Below, one piece after another: positions 1-9,184 of a DNA stretch of 64,000 bases. Numbering within the stretch: position 1 is the first letter of the stretch; each line of letters begins with the position of its first letter. The notes under the pieces are model-generated. The model made no database searches. It saw nothing but the letters and a program-made list of their open reading frames with translations, and was not told the origin of the DNA. The DNA is taken from contig NZ_JAAXPW010000005.1 of the NCBI RefSeq assembly GCF_012396605.1, positions 40,026-104,025 on the forward strand, given 5' to 3'. This stretch comes from Ureibacillus thermosphaericus (lineage in GTDB: Bacteria > Bacillota > Bacilli > Bacillales_A > Planococcaceae). The translations under genes were made by a program, and so were the position numbers.

Positions 1-901
1 TTTTGTTTGTTGTTAGCACTGCTGAAAGCGGCAAATATCCTCCGGTAATGCCTTTCGATAAGCAGAGAAAATCCGGTGTTATATCTGCTTGTTCACATGC
101 AAATAACGTTCCAGTTCTTCCAAAACCAACCGCAATTTCATCCGCAATAAGATGCACGTCGTATTGATCGCACAATGTCCGTAATTTTTTTAAGAAAACG
201 GGAGGATACATATTCATGCCGCCTGCAATTTGAATTAACGGTTCAATAATGGCAGCAGAAAGAGTATCAGCATGCATCTTAAATTGCTCTTCCACAAACA
301 TTGCACAAGGAGCATCGCAAGTACCTGGATGTTCAGCAAATGGACAGCGATAACAATTTGGTCCTTCTGCTTGAACAACATTTAATAAAAGAGGTTGAAA
401 AACTTTGTTATATAAATCTACCGCCCCGACTGACAAAGCTCCGAGCGTTTCTCCGTGATAAGCATTTGTAAAAGTTAAGAAGCGTTGTTTTTTTGGTTGT
501 CCAATTTGAGCACGATATTGAAAGCTCATCTTTAACGCTATTTCAATGGCAGCTGAACCGTTATCTGCAAAAAATACTTTTTCTAATCCATCCGGAGTTT
601 TTTCAACCAGTTTTGTTGCCACATGTATAGCTGGTTCATGGGTAAAGTTCGCAAAAATTACATGCTCTAATTTTTTTGCTTGGTCGGCAATTGCCTTGCT
701 AATGCGCGGATTGGCATGGCCAAATAAGTTGACCCACCAAGATGAAACGGCATCTAAATAGCGATTTCCTTGCTTGTCATATAGCCAAATGCCTTCACCT
801 CTCTCTATAACGATTGGTGGAAATGTTTCATAGTCTTTCATTTGGGAACATGGGTGCCAAATATATTTAAAGTCAAGATCTTGTAGTTCGGAGTAATTCA
901 C
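1..901 (-). CDS. bioA: Adenosylmethionine-8-amino-7-oxononanoate aminotransferase, 3' end outside window
   Basis: BioA is the PLP enzyme that transfers the amino group of S-adenosylmethionine to 8-amino-7-oxononanoate (KAPA), giving DAPA in biotin synthesis. About 300 N-terminal residues of the roughly 450 usual ones are visible. They begin [20 protein letters not shown], the typical class III aminotransferase start with the substrate-pocket WHPCSQM motif. They continue through [10 protein letters not shown], the NAYHGET segment, the [13 protein letters not shown] segment and the PLP-lysine motif LSKGITGG near position 50. The start is taken as GTG at 901: an in-frame stop lies two codons upstream and GAAAGG sits at the right distance. 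The gene overlaps the end of bioD by 29 bases, so the two are translationally coupled in one leftward operon. Confidence 0.95.
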   Translation of the reverse strand, partial: MNYSELQDLDFKYIWHPCSQMKDYETFPPIVIERGEGIWLYDKQGNRYLDAVSSWWVNLFGHANPRISKAIADQAKKLEHVIFANFTHEPAIHVATKLVEKTPDGLEKVFFADNGSAAIEIALKMSFQYRAQIGQPKKQRFLTFTNAYHGETLGALSVGAVDLYNKVFQPLLLNVVQAEGPNCYRCPFAEHPGTCDAPCAMFVEEQFKMHADTLSAAIIEPLIQIAGGMNMYPPVFLKKLRTLCDQYDVHLIADEIAVGFGRTGTLFACEQADITPDFLCLSKGITGGYLPLSAVLTTNK

Positions 902-1574
902 GATTCATCAGCCTTTCGAAAATCGTTTCTTCATCAAAGCTTTCAATCGTTCGATTTCCTTCCACAACGACAAATTGTTGATGGGGAATAAAACGTTGTA
1001 AAGTTTGAATATTATTTTTTTCGATTTCACTATGTTCGTATTGGTTGATAACGATTCCGAGCAATTCAATTCCTCTTGCATTTAATGCGCCAATTGACAA
1101 CAATGTGTGATTGATTGTGCCAAGTTTCGGATGGGTAACTAATACAACAGGTAGTTTCGAGCGTTGAATGATATCTAGTAAAGTTAAAGAAGTATGAGAT
1201 TGCAGAGGTACATAAAGTCCTCCAGCCCCTTCACAAATCACAACATCATATTCATCCTGTAATTGTTCAATTTTATTGAGTATTTTTGCTCCGCTAATCC
1301 ACTCTCCCTCAAGTTCTGCTGCATAATGAGGAGAAGCAGGAGCGGGGAAAGAATATGAATTAATGGAATTAGGCGATAATGGTTGCAAACTATAATTTAG
1401 GTAACTAGACGTATCATGATAGTAGGTTTTATTGTTCTTTTTCATGACGCCTGTTTGTACCGGCTTATAAGGAACCACTTTGAATCCTTTTTTTTGCAAA
1501 TAGCGCATTAATAATGTGGCAATAAAGGTTTTTCCTACATCTGTGTCTGTTCCAACGACCCAAAAATGGTTCAA
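873..1574 (-). CDS. bioD: Dethiobiotin synthetase
   Basis: BioD is the ATP-dependent carboxylase that closes the ureido ring of DAPA to give dethiobiotin in the cytoplasm. The 233-residue protein opens with the P-loop [10 protein letters not shown] and contains the acidic [10 protein letters not shown] motif of the family. Length is normal. The start is TTG at 1574, with AAGGTG about 8 bases upstream; no ATG or GTG fits in frame. It is the first gene of a leftward operon with bioA. A BirA operator lies about 25-57 bases upstream, so repression by biotinyl-AMP-loaded BirA is expected. Confidence 0.95.
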   Translation of the reverse strand: MNHFWVVGTDTDVGKTFIATLLMRYLQKKGFKVVPYKPVQTGVMKKNNKTYYHDTSSYLNYSLQPLSPNSINSYSFPAPASPHYAAELEGEWISGAKILNKIEQLQDEYDVVICEGAGGLYVPLQSHTSLTLLDIIQRSKLPVVLVTHPKLGTINHTLLSIGALNARGIELLGIVINQYEHSEIEKNNIQTLQRFIPHQQFVVVEGNRTIESFDEETIFERLMNRELLRTTRS

Positions 1575-1598
1575 AACATCACCTTCTTAGTTGTTTTC

Positions 1599-1631
1599 TT
1601 GTTAACTGGATTAATTCATAAGTTAACACAA
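1599..1631 (-). promoter_or_regulatory. BirA operator of the bio operon
   Basis: The two half sites TTGTTAAC (1599-1606) and GTTAACAC followed by AA (1622-1631) are separated by 15 bases. This is the arrangement of the Bacillus BirA operator (TTGTTAAC-N14/15-GTTAACAA). It lies directly upstream of bioD, where it would cover the promoter or transcription start. Confidence 0.85.
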
Positions 1632-1924
1632 TTTATTTTCCACGTAAATACCAATTTTTGAATTTTATATTCGAATAGGTAATTGGGAGGCTTTCATAAA
1701 CAGAAAGTAATGGGTGGAAGAGAGAATACTATTTTGAAACAATATGGAACATTTCTTTTGTTTATACGGACTAATAAATAGGGGGTTGGAATTTGTATTA
1801 TTTTCCAAACGAAAGATAGACTGGAATTAATTGCTGAAACTATCATCTATTTTGTAGAAAAGGTATAATTATCATATTGAAGCGGATGACGTTCATTTGA
1901 TTAATGCATATTGGAGGATTTTTT

Positions 1925-3625
1925 ATGAAAAAGAAAAAATGGTTGAATTTATTTACCGCAGCGACTGCTGTCACGATTGCTGCAACAGCAGTTCCCGTTG
2001 CTTCAAGTGCGGCACAATTTTCAGATATAAAAGGTGACACTCATGAACAGGCAATTGTTCAATTAGTGGATGCAGGAATTATTAAAGGATATCCTGATGG
2101 GACATTTAGAGCTTATCAAGATTTAACGTGTTCCGATGTAGTGAAATTGATTGGTAGATTTATAAAGTTACAAGGCTATGAAATTCCTAGCGATTATAAA
2201 ACGAATATGCGCTTTTTAGACCTTTCTAAAAATACGGATGATGAGTTGCTTCAGTATTCAGCACTAGTAAAAGATGCAGGGATTTTTGAAGGGAATCGAT
2301 TAAATCCAACACAAGCAATGACCCGTGAAGATATGGCGGTGATTTTAGCAAATACATTATCAAAAATTTATCAAGTTGACGTTCATCATTATGTTGATGC
2401 TCAATCTTTTGAAATTGAAGTGACTGATATACAAGAAGCGAAAGAAAGTGCCCGTTCATCAATTCAAGTATTAGACTACTTTAACATAACGAATGTAAAA
2501 GAATTCAAACCCAAAGCTACTTTAAAGAGAGGGCAATTTGCTTCATTTTTACAAAGACTGATAAACACTACGCTAACGGAAAAACTCTTCCAAGTGAAAA
2601 AGGTTGAAGTAGTAGGGAACGAAATCGTAGTTCAATTTAATGAAGCAGTCAACTTGCCAACATCAACTAGTTCGAAGGAAATAGCAACATATTTCAAATT
2701 AGTAGGATTAGAAAATGAAGTATTTGCAAAAGGTGAATTAAATAAAGAGGGGGATTCATACACAATTACCCTTAATTCAAAAAATGAAGGAAACTATCGC
2801 TTCGAAATAAAAGGGGTACCTTCAAAATCAGGAAAAATTTTACCAGCATTTGACAAACGAATTAGTATTCAGAAAACTGAAGAACCAAAAGAAGAAACAA
2901 GGTTTGTAGTAGAAAGTGAAAAATTCGTTCTTGGAGTTACTCCAGATGGTCAAATAGTAGATAAATATGATGCAAATATTAAGGTTTATGGTTTCGTGAA
3001 TCATGATAAAGTCGAATTACCAAGCAGTGCTTACACCATTACAACGAATAGCAAATATTTAAATGTAGATGGTAATAAAGTGACTGCGAATGTTGATGCC
3101 ATTGAAGCAGATGGTATTTTAGATGAGGAAAATCAAACTTATGAAGCTGATATTTTCATCACCATTAACCAAACAGGCGAACAAATCAAGCATACTCTTA
3201 CACTTTCAAGTGAAAAGGTAAAGGTAAATGGTAAATTCGTTTTAATCAATAAAAATTCTTTAAGTCAGAAAGAATTAAAAGAGATTGATGTAGAAGTTTC
3301 TGAATATGGTTTAGTATTAACAGCAACGGATTTATTCAAAGAAATCTATGAAGAGGGTTATTTTGAAATAGAGGATCAATACGGTAAAGAAGCAAACTTT
3401 AATCCGAATACAGGGCTAGTTACCTTTGCAGACGGATCCTCAAGGGAAATTCGTCCAATTATTACAAACATTAATACTACAAATGATCAATATGAAATCT
3501 CCTACAATGGAACAATAAACTTAATGATTGGTTTAGGAGAAAAAGGGCTATCCCGAGGAGACTCTTTCAATTTAAAATTAAGCATTGATGATGCAACGGT
3601 TATTGTAAAAGTTTATATGAGATAA
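1925..3625 (+). CDS. S-layer homology (SLH) domain surface protein
   Basis: This is a secreted protein expected to be anchored to cell-wall polymer by SLH domains. With ATG 1925 (GGAGG about 8 bases upstream) it has 566 residues. A signal peptide spans residues 1-30 (KKKK, hydrophobic core, cleavage near ASSAAQ). Three SLH-type repeats follow at roughly 32-85, 90-150 and 155-215; recognisable pieces are FSDI, AGIIKGYPDGTF, RLNPTQAMTREDMA and LKRGQFASFL. The remaining 350 residues are charged, beta-rich and lack any enzyme motif I recognise. They are probably Ig-like or structural. An in-frame TTG at 1904 is a worse start because the ribosome binding site would lie inside the gene. The gene is monocistronic with a strong terminator after it. 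Confidence 0.85.
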   Translation: MKKKKWLNLFTAATAVTIAATAVPVASSAAQFSDIKGDTHEQAIVQLVDAGIIKGYPDGTFRAYQDLTCSDVVKLIGRFIKLQGYEIPSDYKTNMRFLDLSKNTDDELLQYSALVKDAGIFEGNRLNPTQAMTREDMAVILANTLSKIYQVDVHHYVDAQSFEIEVTDIQEAKESARSSIQVLDYFNITNVKEFKPKATLKRGQFASFLQRLINTTLTEKLFQVKKVEVVGNEIVVQFNEAVNLPTSTSSKEIATYFKLVGLENEVFAKGELNKEGDSYTITLNSKNEGNYRFEIKGVPSKSGKILPAFDKRISIQKTEEPKEETRFVVESEKFVLGVTPDGQIVDKYDANIKVYGFVNHDKVELPSSAYTITTNSKYLNVDGNKVTANVDAIEADGILDEENQTYEADIFITINQTGEQIKHTLTLSSEKVKVNGKFVLINKNSLSQKELKEIDVEVSEYGLVLTATDLFKEIYEEGYFEIEDQYGKEANFNPNTGLVTFADGSSREIRPIITNINTTNDQYEISYNGTINLMIGLGEKGLSRGDSFNLKLSIDDATVIVKVYMR

Positions 3626-3636
3626 ATTTGTAATTA

Positions 3637-3680
3637 GGGATATTAAACTAGATTAGGGTTTAGTTTAATATCCCTTTTTT
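3637..3680 (+). terminator. Rho-independent terminator of the SLH gene
   Basis: A 13-bp stem, GGGATATTAAACT (3637-3649) with AGTTTAATATCCC (3662-3674), is followed by a run of six T. Confidence 0.9.
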
Positions 3681-3900
3681 ATTATGTTTCAAAAAAATTG
3701 ATAGTTATTTCTAACTTTTTAAAAAATTCCGCAATAGGTAATTGATATTTTTTGATGAACTTGATATATTACTATTGGTATAAATTGTTATACTTTGAAA
3801 AATAAAACTATTATACTTATAGTGTTATTGAATTATTAGGTATATAGTTTTATTTTTCTGATTTATTATTACAAATTTATTATTGGAAGGATGGAATAGT

Positions 3901-4248
3901 ATGAGAGAAGGATTTTACTCTATTCAAGTAAATTCAGTGCAAAAAGTAGTGAATATGGTTGTAGGAGGCTCATTTTCTCCAGAAAAAGTGCAACAATTTT
4001 TAAATGATTACCATAAGAACCTTGATCCGATTCCAGCTAGTCAATATGAATTACGCTTTGATTGTCGTGATTTAAATGTTATAACGCAAGATATGATTCC
4101 ACATTTACAAGGATGTTTCGAACTTTATAAAACTACAGGGTTTAAAAAAGTAGTTGTGGAAATTAAACAAAGTGCAATTATTAAAATGCAATTGAATAGA
4201 ATTGCAAAAACTGTAGGTTTAGAGCCATTTGAAGTAGTTGAAGTATAA
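3901..4248 (+). CDS. Hypothetical protein, 115 aa, upstream of KAS III-like gene
   Basis: I do not recognise this protein. It is small, soluble and mixed alpha/beta, has one Cys in a D-C-R-D context near residue 52 and ends VGLEPFEVVEV. There is no signal peptide or membrane segment. Its general look (short strand-helix repeats, with VVVEIKQSAIIKMQLNR near the end) resembles small SpoIIAA/STAS-like or accessory proteins, but no diagnostic motif is present. ATG 3901 is preferred, with GGAAGG upstream; TTG 3883 would swallow that site. Only 44 bases separate it from the KAS III-like gene and no terminator lies between, so the two probably form an operon. A functional partnership is inferred from that alone. 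Confidence 0.7.
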   Translation: MREGFYSIQVNSVQKVVNMVVGGSFSPEKVQQFLNDYHKNLDPIPASQYELRFDCRDLNVITQDMIPHLQGCFELYKTTGFKKVVVEIKQSAIIKMQLNRIAKTVGLEPFEVVEV

Positions 4249-4292
4249 TTGTTCTTCTCGTTTCAAAGTTGTATAGGAGGCTTTTAGTAAGC

Positions 4293-5282
4293 ATGACGCA
4301 TGTTCAAATAAAAGAAGTGGAAGTCTATCATCCAAATCATGTTGTAAATAGTCAGAAGTATATTGATTACTTTAAAGAAAATAAAGGGAAAGATATTTCT
4401 AATTTATTAGAAACTTTAGGAAGAAAGAATTATTATCAAATAAATAATTCGGAAGAAAATAGTATAACGATGGCAATCGACGCTTCTAAGCGAGTTTTAG
4501 AGAAAGCAGGAGTAGAAGGAAAAGATGTCGATATGATTATCTTTTCTTCCCAAGTACCTGAGTTGACATTCCCTACAAATGCAATTTTTGTTCATGAGGC
4601 AATTCAAGGGAAAAAAGATTGTATTGTTTACGACAGTAATGCTAACTGTGCAGGAATGACGATTGCGGTTGAACAAGCTTCCCGATACTTGTTAAGCAAT
4701 CCCCACATCACCAATGCATTAGTAGTAGGTTCTGACTATTTGTCTCTTGTTGCAAATCCGGATGAAGAAATTACATATGCTAGCTTTGGAGATGCTGCAG
4801 CGGCTGTATTTCTTGAAAAAACGGAAGAAGATACAGGGTTTATCGATGCAATTTACGAAACGGATTCTTCTTTTAAAGAAAATATTTTATATCCAGATCA
4901 AGGTTTTTCTAAATATGTATTGAATAAAGAGTTTCCTGGTTATATTCGTTGGCTTCCATTCGATGGTGCTGTTTCATTGCCGTATGCGTATGAAAAAATA
5001 GAAAAACTTTTGCATCGAAATAATTTACAAATTGAAGATGTGGATGCATTTTGCTTTTCACAATTTGCCCTATCAAATATCAAAAATCTTCAAGAAAGAT
5101 TTAATATACCTGATGAGAAAATTATCTATATAGGAGACCAGTATGGTTATACTGGAACAAGCTCACCATTCGTCTCTCTTTATGAAGGAATTCAATCCAA
5201 TCGAATTAAGCGAGGAGATATCGTATTGTTCTGGACAATTGGTGGTGGGCACGAATTTATTGCAATGCTTTATAAGTATTAA
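4293..5282 (+). CDS. 3-oxoacyl-ACP synthase III-like (FabH-fold) protein with altered active site
   Basis: The 329-residue protein has the thiolase-fold layout of KAS III. The nucleophile Cys is conserved (SNANCAGMT, C119), as are FGDAAAAV and the C-terminal GGGHEF glycine loop. Aligned with FabH, the catalytic His of the PHQAN motif is Ser here (FSQFA, S256). The Asn of the GNTSA motif is Tyr (YGYTGTSS, Y286). So only one of the three canonical residues remains, and decarboxylative condensation as in FabH is doubtful. Acyl transfer or hydrolysis is possible. The start is ATG 4293 with TAGGAGG upstream; TTG 4269 places that site inside the gene. It is the second gene of a likely two-gene operon and is followed by a strong terminator. 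Confidence 0.8.
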   Translation: MTHVQIKEVEVYHPNHVVNSQKYIDYFKENKGKDISNLLETLGRKNYYQINNSEENSITMAIDASKRVLEKAGVEGKDVDMIIFSSQVPELTFPTNAIFVHEAIQGKKDCIVYDSNANCAGMTIAVEQASRYLLSNPHITNALVVGSDYLSLVANPDEEITYASFGDAAAAVFLEKTEEDTGFIDAIYETDSSFKENILYPDQGFSKYVLNKEFPGYIRWLPFDGAVSLPYAYEKIEKLLHRNNLQIEDVDAFCFSQFALSNIKNLQERFNIPDEKIIYIGDQYGYTGTSSPFVSLYEGIQSNRIKRGDIVLFWTIGGGHEFIAMLYKY

Positions 5283-5311
5283 TACATATTAGAAAAAATA
5301 TAAAATGATAG

Positions 5312-5360
5312 CCCCGTAAAAGTTAAACACATTACGAAACTTTTACGGGGGTTATTTTTT
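5312..5360 (+). terminator. Rho-independent terminator after the KAS III-like gene
   Basis: CCCCGTAAAAGTT (5312-5324) pairs perfectly with AACTTTTACGGGG (5338-5350), followed by GTTATTTTTT. Confidence 0.92.
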
Positions 5361-5521
5361 GTACATTGATAATAGAAATATGTGTTAAAACTTTTTAAAA
5401 TTCTATTAGTATAAAAGTAAAATATGCTTCCTAATATAAGTTGTGTTAAAATTCTTTAATATTACAAAATTCAAATATTATTAAAGGATAGTTTTGTTAC
5501 TTTTGATGGGAGTGTTAAGTG

Positions 5522-6202
5522 ATGATTGGCACAATCGTAAATACAATTTGTATTCTGGTAGGGAGTTTTGTAGGAAGCGCATTAAAAAAGGGAATTAAAG
5601 AAGAATATCAATCTGCATTATTTACAGCCATGGGGTTTGCCGCTACTGCTTTAGGAATCAATGCGATTGTTCAAAATATGCCGAATAGCAAATATCCGGT
5701 CTTATTTATTGTTAGTTTATCTGTTGGTGGTTTAATTGGGACCATTATTGATTTTGATGGGAAATTTAAGAATGTTGTTGATCGGTTTTCTAAAACAGAT
5801 TTAAGTAAGGGCTTGTCTACAGCCATTTTGCTATTTTGTATCGGTACTTTGTCGATATTAGGTCCGGTGGAAAGTGCTTTAAATAATAATCATACATACT
5901 TATTTACAAATGCTACGCTGGATTTAGTGACATCTATGGCTTTAGCTGCCACTTATGGAATCGGTATCGCCTTTGCTGCAGTTGTATTGTTTATTTGGCA
6001 AGGTTTGATTTATTTATGTGCAAAATATATTGAACCATTTTTAACAGCTGAACTAATGACGGAGGTTTCCATCGTAGGAGGCATTTTAATATTAAGCTCT
6101 GGATTATCGATTTTAGGGATTAAAGACAGCAAATCGTTAAATATGTTGCCAGCACTTTTTGTTCCTGTACTTTGGTTTATTGGATTAGCATTGTTTCAGT
6201 AA
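5522..6202 (+). CDS. DUF554 family membrane protein
   Basis: This is an integral membrane protein of the DUF554 family (related to B. subtilis YdfK and E. coli YqgA), of unknown function. The 226 residues carry about six to seven hydrophobic segments. They start with MIGTIVNTICILVGSFVGS, a typical DUF554 opening with glycine-rich helices, and end with LPALFVPVLWFIGLALF. Family features seen are GTIIDFDGKF after the second helix and CIGTLSILGPVESAL in the middle. ATG 5522 sits nine bases after GGGAG; GTG 5519, one codon earlier, is an alternative. It stands alone with a 21-bp repeat array behind it. Confidence 0.85.
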   Translation: MIGTIVNTICILVGSFVGSALKKGIKEEYQSALFTAMGFAATALGINAIVQNMPNSKYPVLFIVSLSVGGLIGTIIDFDGKFKNVVDRFSKTDLSKGLSTAILLFCIGTLSILGPVESALNNNHTYLFTNATLDLVTSMALAATYGIGIAFAAVVLFIWQGLIYLCAKYIEPFLTAELMTEVSIVGGILILSSGLSILGIKDSKSLNMLPALFVPVLWFIGLALFQ

Positions 6203-6247
6203 AAGTTAATGAATAGAAGGAAGGATTTTCAATACTAGTGGGAGATT

Positions 6248-6436
6248 ACCCAAATAAGTAGGGTTGCTATCTGAACGAGCTTAGGTGGTATATGCACAAG
6301 CAAGGGTGGTATTTGCACGAGCTGATGTATTATCTGCACGAGTAGGAGAGTTTTATGCACAAGCAAGGTAGTTATTTGCACAAGAAGCACCGTATCTTCA
6401 CGAGTAAGAGTGCAATCCACACGAGCAATGAGAAAA
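6248..6436. repeat. 21-bp phased tandem repeat array, family A (copy 1)
   Basis: Eight units of exactly 21 bp run from 6269 to 6436 (starts 6269, 6290, 6311, 6332, 6353, 6374, 6395, 6416), with one degenerate unit before them. Each holds a conserved core resembling ATCTGCACRAG followed by a variable 10-base spacer. The open frames across it are by-products of a period divisible by three. The array lies between the convergent DUF554 and radical SAM genes. The same core recurs at 23988-24255. Function unknown. Confidence 0.85.
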
Positions 6437-6478
6437 TCCATGTTTTAATAAAAAAGTAGCATAAACCATCATTGATAA

Positions 6479-6535
6479 ACTCCCTATTAGATAAACAGTT
6501 TTATTTTTTTTACTGTCTACCTAATAGGGAGCATA
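6479..6535. repeat. Imperfect inverted repeat / hairpin between convergent genes
   Basis: CTCCCTATTAG and CTAATAGGGAG form an 11-bp outer stem, with a shorter inner stem (ACAGT/ACTGT) closing an A/T-rich loop that holds eight T. It probably works as a two-way terminator for the flanking convergent genes, although neither side has a clean T-run after the stem. Confidence 0.6.
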
Positions 6536-6563
6536 ACAAACATTCGGTTTGTACTACTATTTT

Positions 6564-8315
6564 TTATTTTATGAGGTTTTTTGGAAACGTTGCAAAGTAT
6601 GGAGTAGTTCCTTGTCTGAAGAAGACAAACAAATACGTATCACTTTCAACAATTTTTCCTTTTTTATATTCATCATAATCTATACTAAATGGAACGATAA
6701 GTGAATGCTTCACAAGTTCCTTTTCATTAATCTGCAATTGGGCAAATTCTTCTCCAACAATATTAGGAGATTCAATTAATTTCTTATTTATTGCTTTCAA
6801 TTCTTCTTTTGGAATTCGTTCTTCCCACCAAAGCTTTCGAGGGTGGAATTGTTGCTTCGATAAGAAATCGAGCTTCATTAAACTATGAACGATACCTAAA
6901 TTCACGTTTGGTAACGTGCGTAAAAATTCATCCAATCTCGTAAATAAGTCCTCCAATTGATGACCTATTCTCGACCATCCTTTTTCTTCCCAGAAAGTAC
7001 CAAAGTTTTGGAAGAAATCGAATGGGGTTTCAAATACTTCTGACACTAGGTATTCAATTGTATCGTCCATTCGATGAGCATTCCAATATTTTTCGAGCAC
7101 ATCTTCCGCTTGTTTGATGCGAATAATTTCATCAAAGCTTAATACGTTGTTTGATAAAATTTCATAAGGTGCGATATCAACATATGTATATCCAAACTTT
7201 TCGGCTTCAATTCGTAAACCTGTACCGCGCAATAGTTTTAAGAAGCCGAGCTGCAATTCCTCTGGACGCATCGCAAATACATCATTAAATGTTTTGCGGA
7301 AACTCTCATAATCTTCTTCAGGAAGTCCAGCAATTAAATCTAAATGCTGATCGATCTTCCCGCCTTCTTTCACCATTGTGACCGTTCTTTTTAATTTTTC
7401 AAAGTTTTGTCTACGTTTCACCAATTCATTTGTTAAATCATTCGTAGATTGGACGCCAATTTCAAAACGGAATAAACCTGCTGGTGCATTGTCATTTAAA
7501 AATTGAATGACTTCAGGTCGCATAATATCAGCAGTAATTTCAAATTGGAACACCACGCCAGGTACATGCTCATCAATTAAAAATTGGAACATGTCCATTG
7601 CATAACTGCGACTAATGTTAAAAGTTCGGTCAACGAATTTAATTGTTTTTGCACCATTGGCCATTAAATAACGAATATCGTCTTTTATTTTTTCCCTATT
7701 AAAATAGCGAACGCCTACTTCAATAGAAGATAAGCAAAATTGACAGCTAAATGGGCAACCGCGGCTTGTTTCAATATATTGAATGCGTTTTGAAATAGAA
7801 GCTCGATCTTCTTCAAAACGGAATGGGCTTGGAAGTTCCCGTAAGTCAATTTTCTTTGGCTGTGGATGAATATTCATTTTTCCATCTTGTAAGTAAGCAA
7901 TGCCTGGAACTTCTTCTAGTGGGATTTCTCCATGAACATATCGTAGCAATTGTTTAAAAGAATATTCACCTTCCCCCATAATGATGAAATCAACAAGCCC
8001 TTCCAATCGTCGCAACCAATAATGTACATCATAAGAGACTTCCGGCCCGCCTAATACAATTTTTGTATGTGGGCTAACAACTCGCAGCATTTGAATAACC
8101 TTAATCGTTTCTTCGATATTCCAAATATAGCAACTAAAACCGACTAAATCGGGTTTTCTTTGATGAAGATCAGTCACAATATTTAATGTCGGTTCTTTTA
8201 TCGTAAATTCTACAATCGTTGGGTCAAACTCCGGACGTGCGAATGCTTTTAAATAACGAATGGCCAAGTTCGTATGAATGTATTTGGCGTTCAAAGTTGT
8301 TAATAATATATTCAT
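6564..8315 (-). CDS. B12-binding domain radical SAM protein (DUF4080 type)
   Basis: This 583-residue radical SAM enzyme has an N-terminal cobalamin-binding-like Rossmann domain (residues 1-140; LVGFSCYIWNIEET, VLGGPEVSYD). The radical SAM core follows at about 170-400, with the 4Fe-4S motif CPFSCQFC (CxxxCxxC) after IETSRG. The C-terminal third matches the DUF4080 arrangement seen in B. subtilis YhcC/YqeV-like and other Firmicutes proteins of unknown substrate. The cobalamin-binding His (DxHxxG) is not evident, so B12 may not actually bind. Start ATG 8315 follows AAAGGAG. The gene is monocistronic. It depends on Fe-S clusters, such as those made by the suf genes in this window. Confidence 0.85.
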   Translation of the reverse strand: MNILLTTLNAKYIHTNLAIRYLKAFARPEFDPTIVEFTIKEPTLNIVTDLHQRKPDLVGFSCYIWNIEETIKVIQMLRVVSPHTKIVLGGPEVSYDVHYWLRRLEGLVDFIIMGEGEYSFKQLLRYVHGEIPLEEVPGIAYLQDGKMNIHPQPKKIDLRELPSPFRFEEDRASISKRIQYIETSRGCPFSCQFCLSSIEVGVRYFNREKIKDDIRYLMANGAKTIKFVDRTFNISRSYAMDMFQFLIDEHVPGVVFQFEITADIMRPEVIQFLNDNAPAGLFRFEIGVQSTNDLTNELVKRRQNFEKLKRTVTMVKEGGKIDQHLDLIAGLPEEDYESFRKTFNDVFAMRPEELQLGFLKLLRGTGLRIEAEKFGYTYVDIAPYEILSNNVLSFDEIIRIKQAEDVLEKYWNAHRMDDTIEYLVSEVFETPFDFFQNFGTFWEEKGWSRIGHQLEDLFTRLDEFLRTLPNVNLGIVHSLMKLDFLSKQQFHPRKLWWEERIPKEELKAINKKLIESPNIVGEEFAQLQINEKELVKHSLIVPFSIDYDEYKKGKIVESDTYLFVFFRQGTTPYFATFPKNLIK

Positions 8316-8427
8316 CAGTCGAACTCCTTTAAATCCTATTGGTAGAATGAAATACTTTGATTACCATCACTATTATACACTGATAACTCTAGACTATCTT
8401 GTATTAAAAAAAATCAGTCACTTTCAT

Positions 8428-8919
8428 CTATTCATAAATGATTTTCACGTGGTGATTTTCAACATAATTTGGATCATCTAAAGACAAAATATATAATTCC
8501 ATTTCTAAATCATTTTTAAATTCGGGAAATTCGATGTCTTCTAATTGTTGGATGACTAGTTTTGCAGTGGCTGCTTTTTGTGGTGAGATTTCCTGTTCCA
8601 ATTGATAAATCGCTTCATCTACCATCCGATCATCTACTGATAGTCTTTGTGCTTGTATTTTCATTGTATCTTTTCGTTTATTTAAAATGTCAAACGTAAT
8701 CGTGACAGTTTGTTTCGATTGTTCTTTGTTTTTCTTCATGTTTAATATGGTGATTTTTACATTTTCATTATCAACGACTAATTGGTTGATTTCTCTAAAT
8801 TCGTGATTAGATTTTTTTCTATCGTTTTCTGGCGTACCTAAGTTTGCTTCTGAGGGTACACCACAAGCATACAATATGAAGATAGGCAAGAATAAGAAAA
8901 TTAGAAACAACTTCCTCAT
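8428..8919 (-). CDS. Putative lipoprotein, 163 aa
   Basis: An exported lipoprotein of unknown role. It begins MRKLFLIFLFLPIFILYACG, a lipoprotein signal with lipobox LYAC, so Cys19 would be lipidated. The mature part has a charged linker followed by an Ig-like beta domain (VVDNENVKITILNMKK, VTITFDILNKRKDTMKI) resembling DUF4352/DUF5067-type domains. That assignment is only structural resemblance. The start is ATG 8919 with AAAGGAG seven bases upstream. The longer frame from 8937 begins at TTG and contains that ribosome binding site. It is monocistronic and leftward. Confidence 0.75.
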   Translation of the reverse strand: MRKLFLIFLFLPIFILYACGVPSEANLGTPENDRKKSNHEFREINQLVVDNENVKITILNMKKNKEQSKQTVTITFDILNKRKDTMKIQAQRLSVDDRMVDEAIYQLEQEISPQKAATAKLVIQQLEDIEFPEFKNDLEMELYILSLDDPNYVENHHVKIIYE

Positions 8920-9184
8920 AAGAATCTCCTTTACCAAAGAAATAGATTAATTTTCATTATGAAATAATGTCGTATAAACTATACGTGATTCGATTCGTAT
9001 GAATAAACATTTATAGAATAATTAAAATAATAAACTATTAGTCAATATGAAATTCTTAAATTGTATAGAATTTCGCGGAATATTCATATAATTCTGTAGT
9101 ATAATTGAATAAAAATTGAACGGATTGAAAATTTTAGAAAACATTCAACTTTCTCTTTTGAGTGTTGAATAAAGAGGTGTATAA

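Noticed and set aside
1904..1924. Extended N terminus of the SLH protein from TTG 1904
   Set aside because: The ribosome binding site GGAGG would lie inside it, and ATG 1925 directly begins a standard signal peptide.
6235..6441. 68-codon leftward frame across the first repeat array
   Set aside because: It is a by-product of the 21-bp period, with no ribosome binding site and no conserved features.
6479..6535. Inverted repeat as the end of a transposon or MITE
   Set aside because: No target-site duplication, no second copy in the window, and the position between convergent genes fits a terminator.
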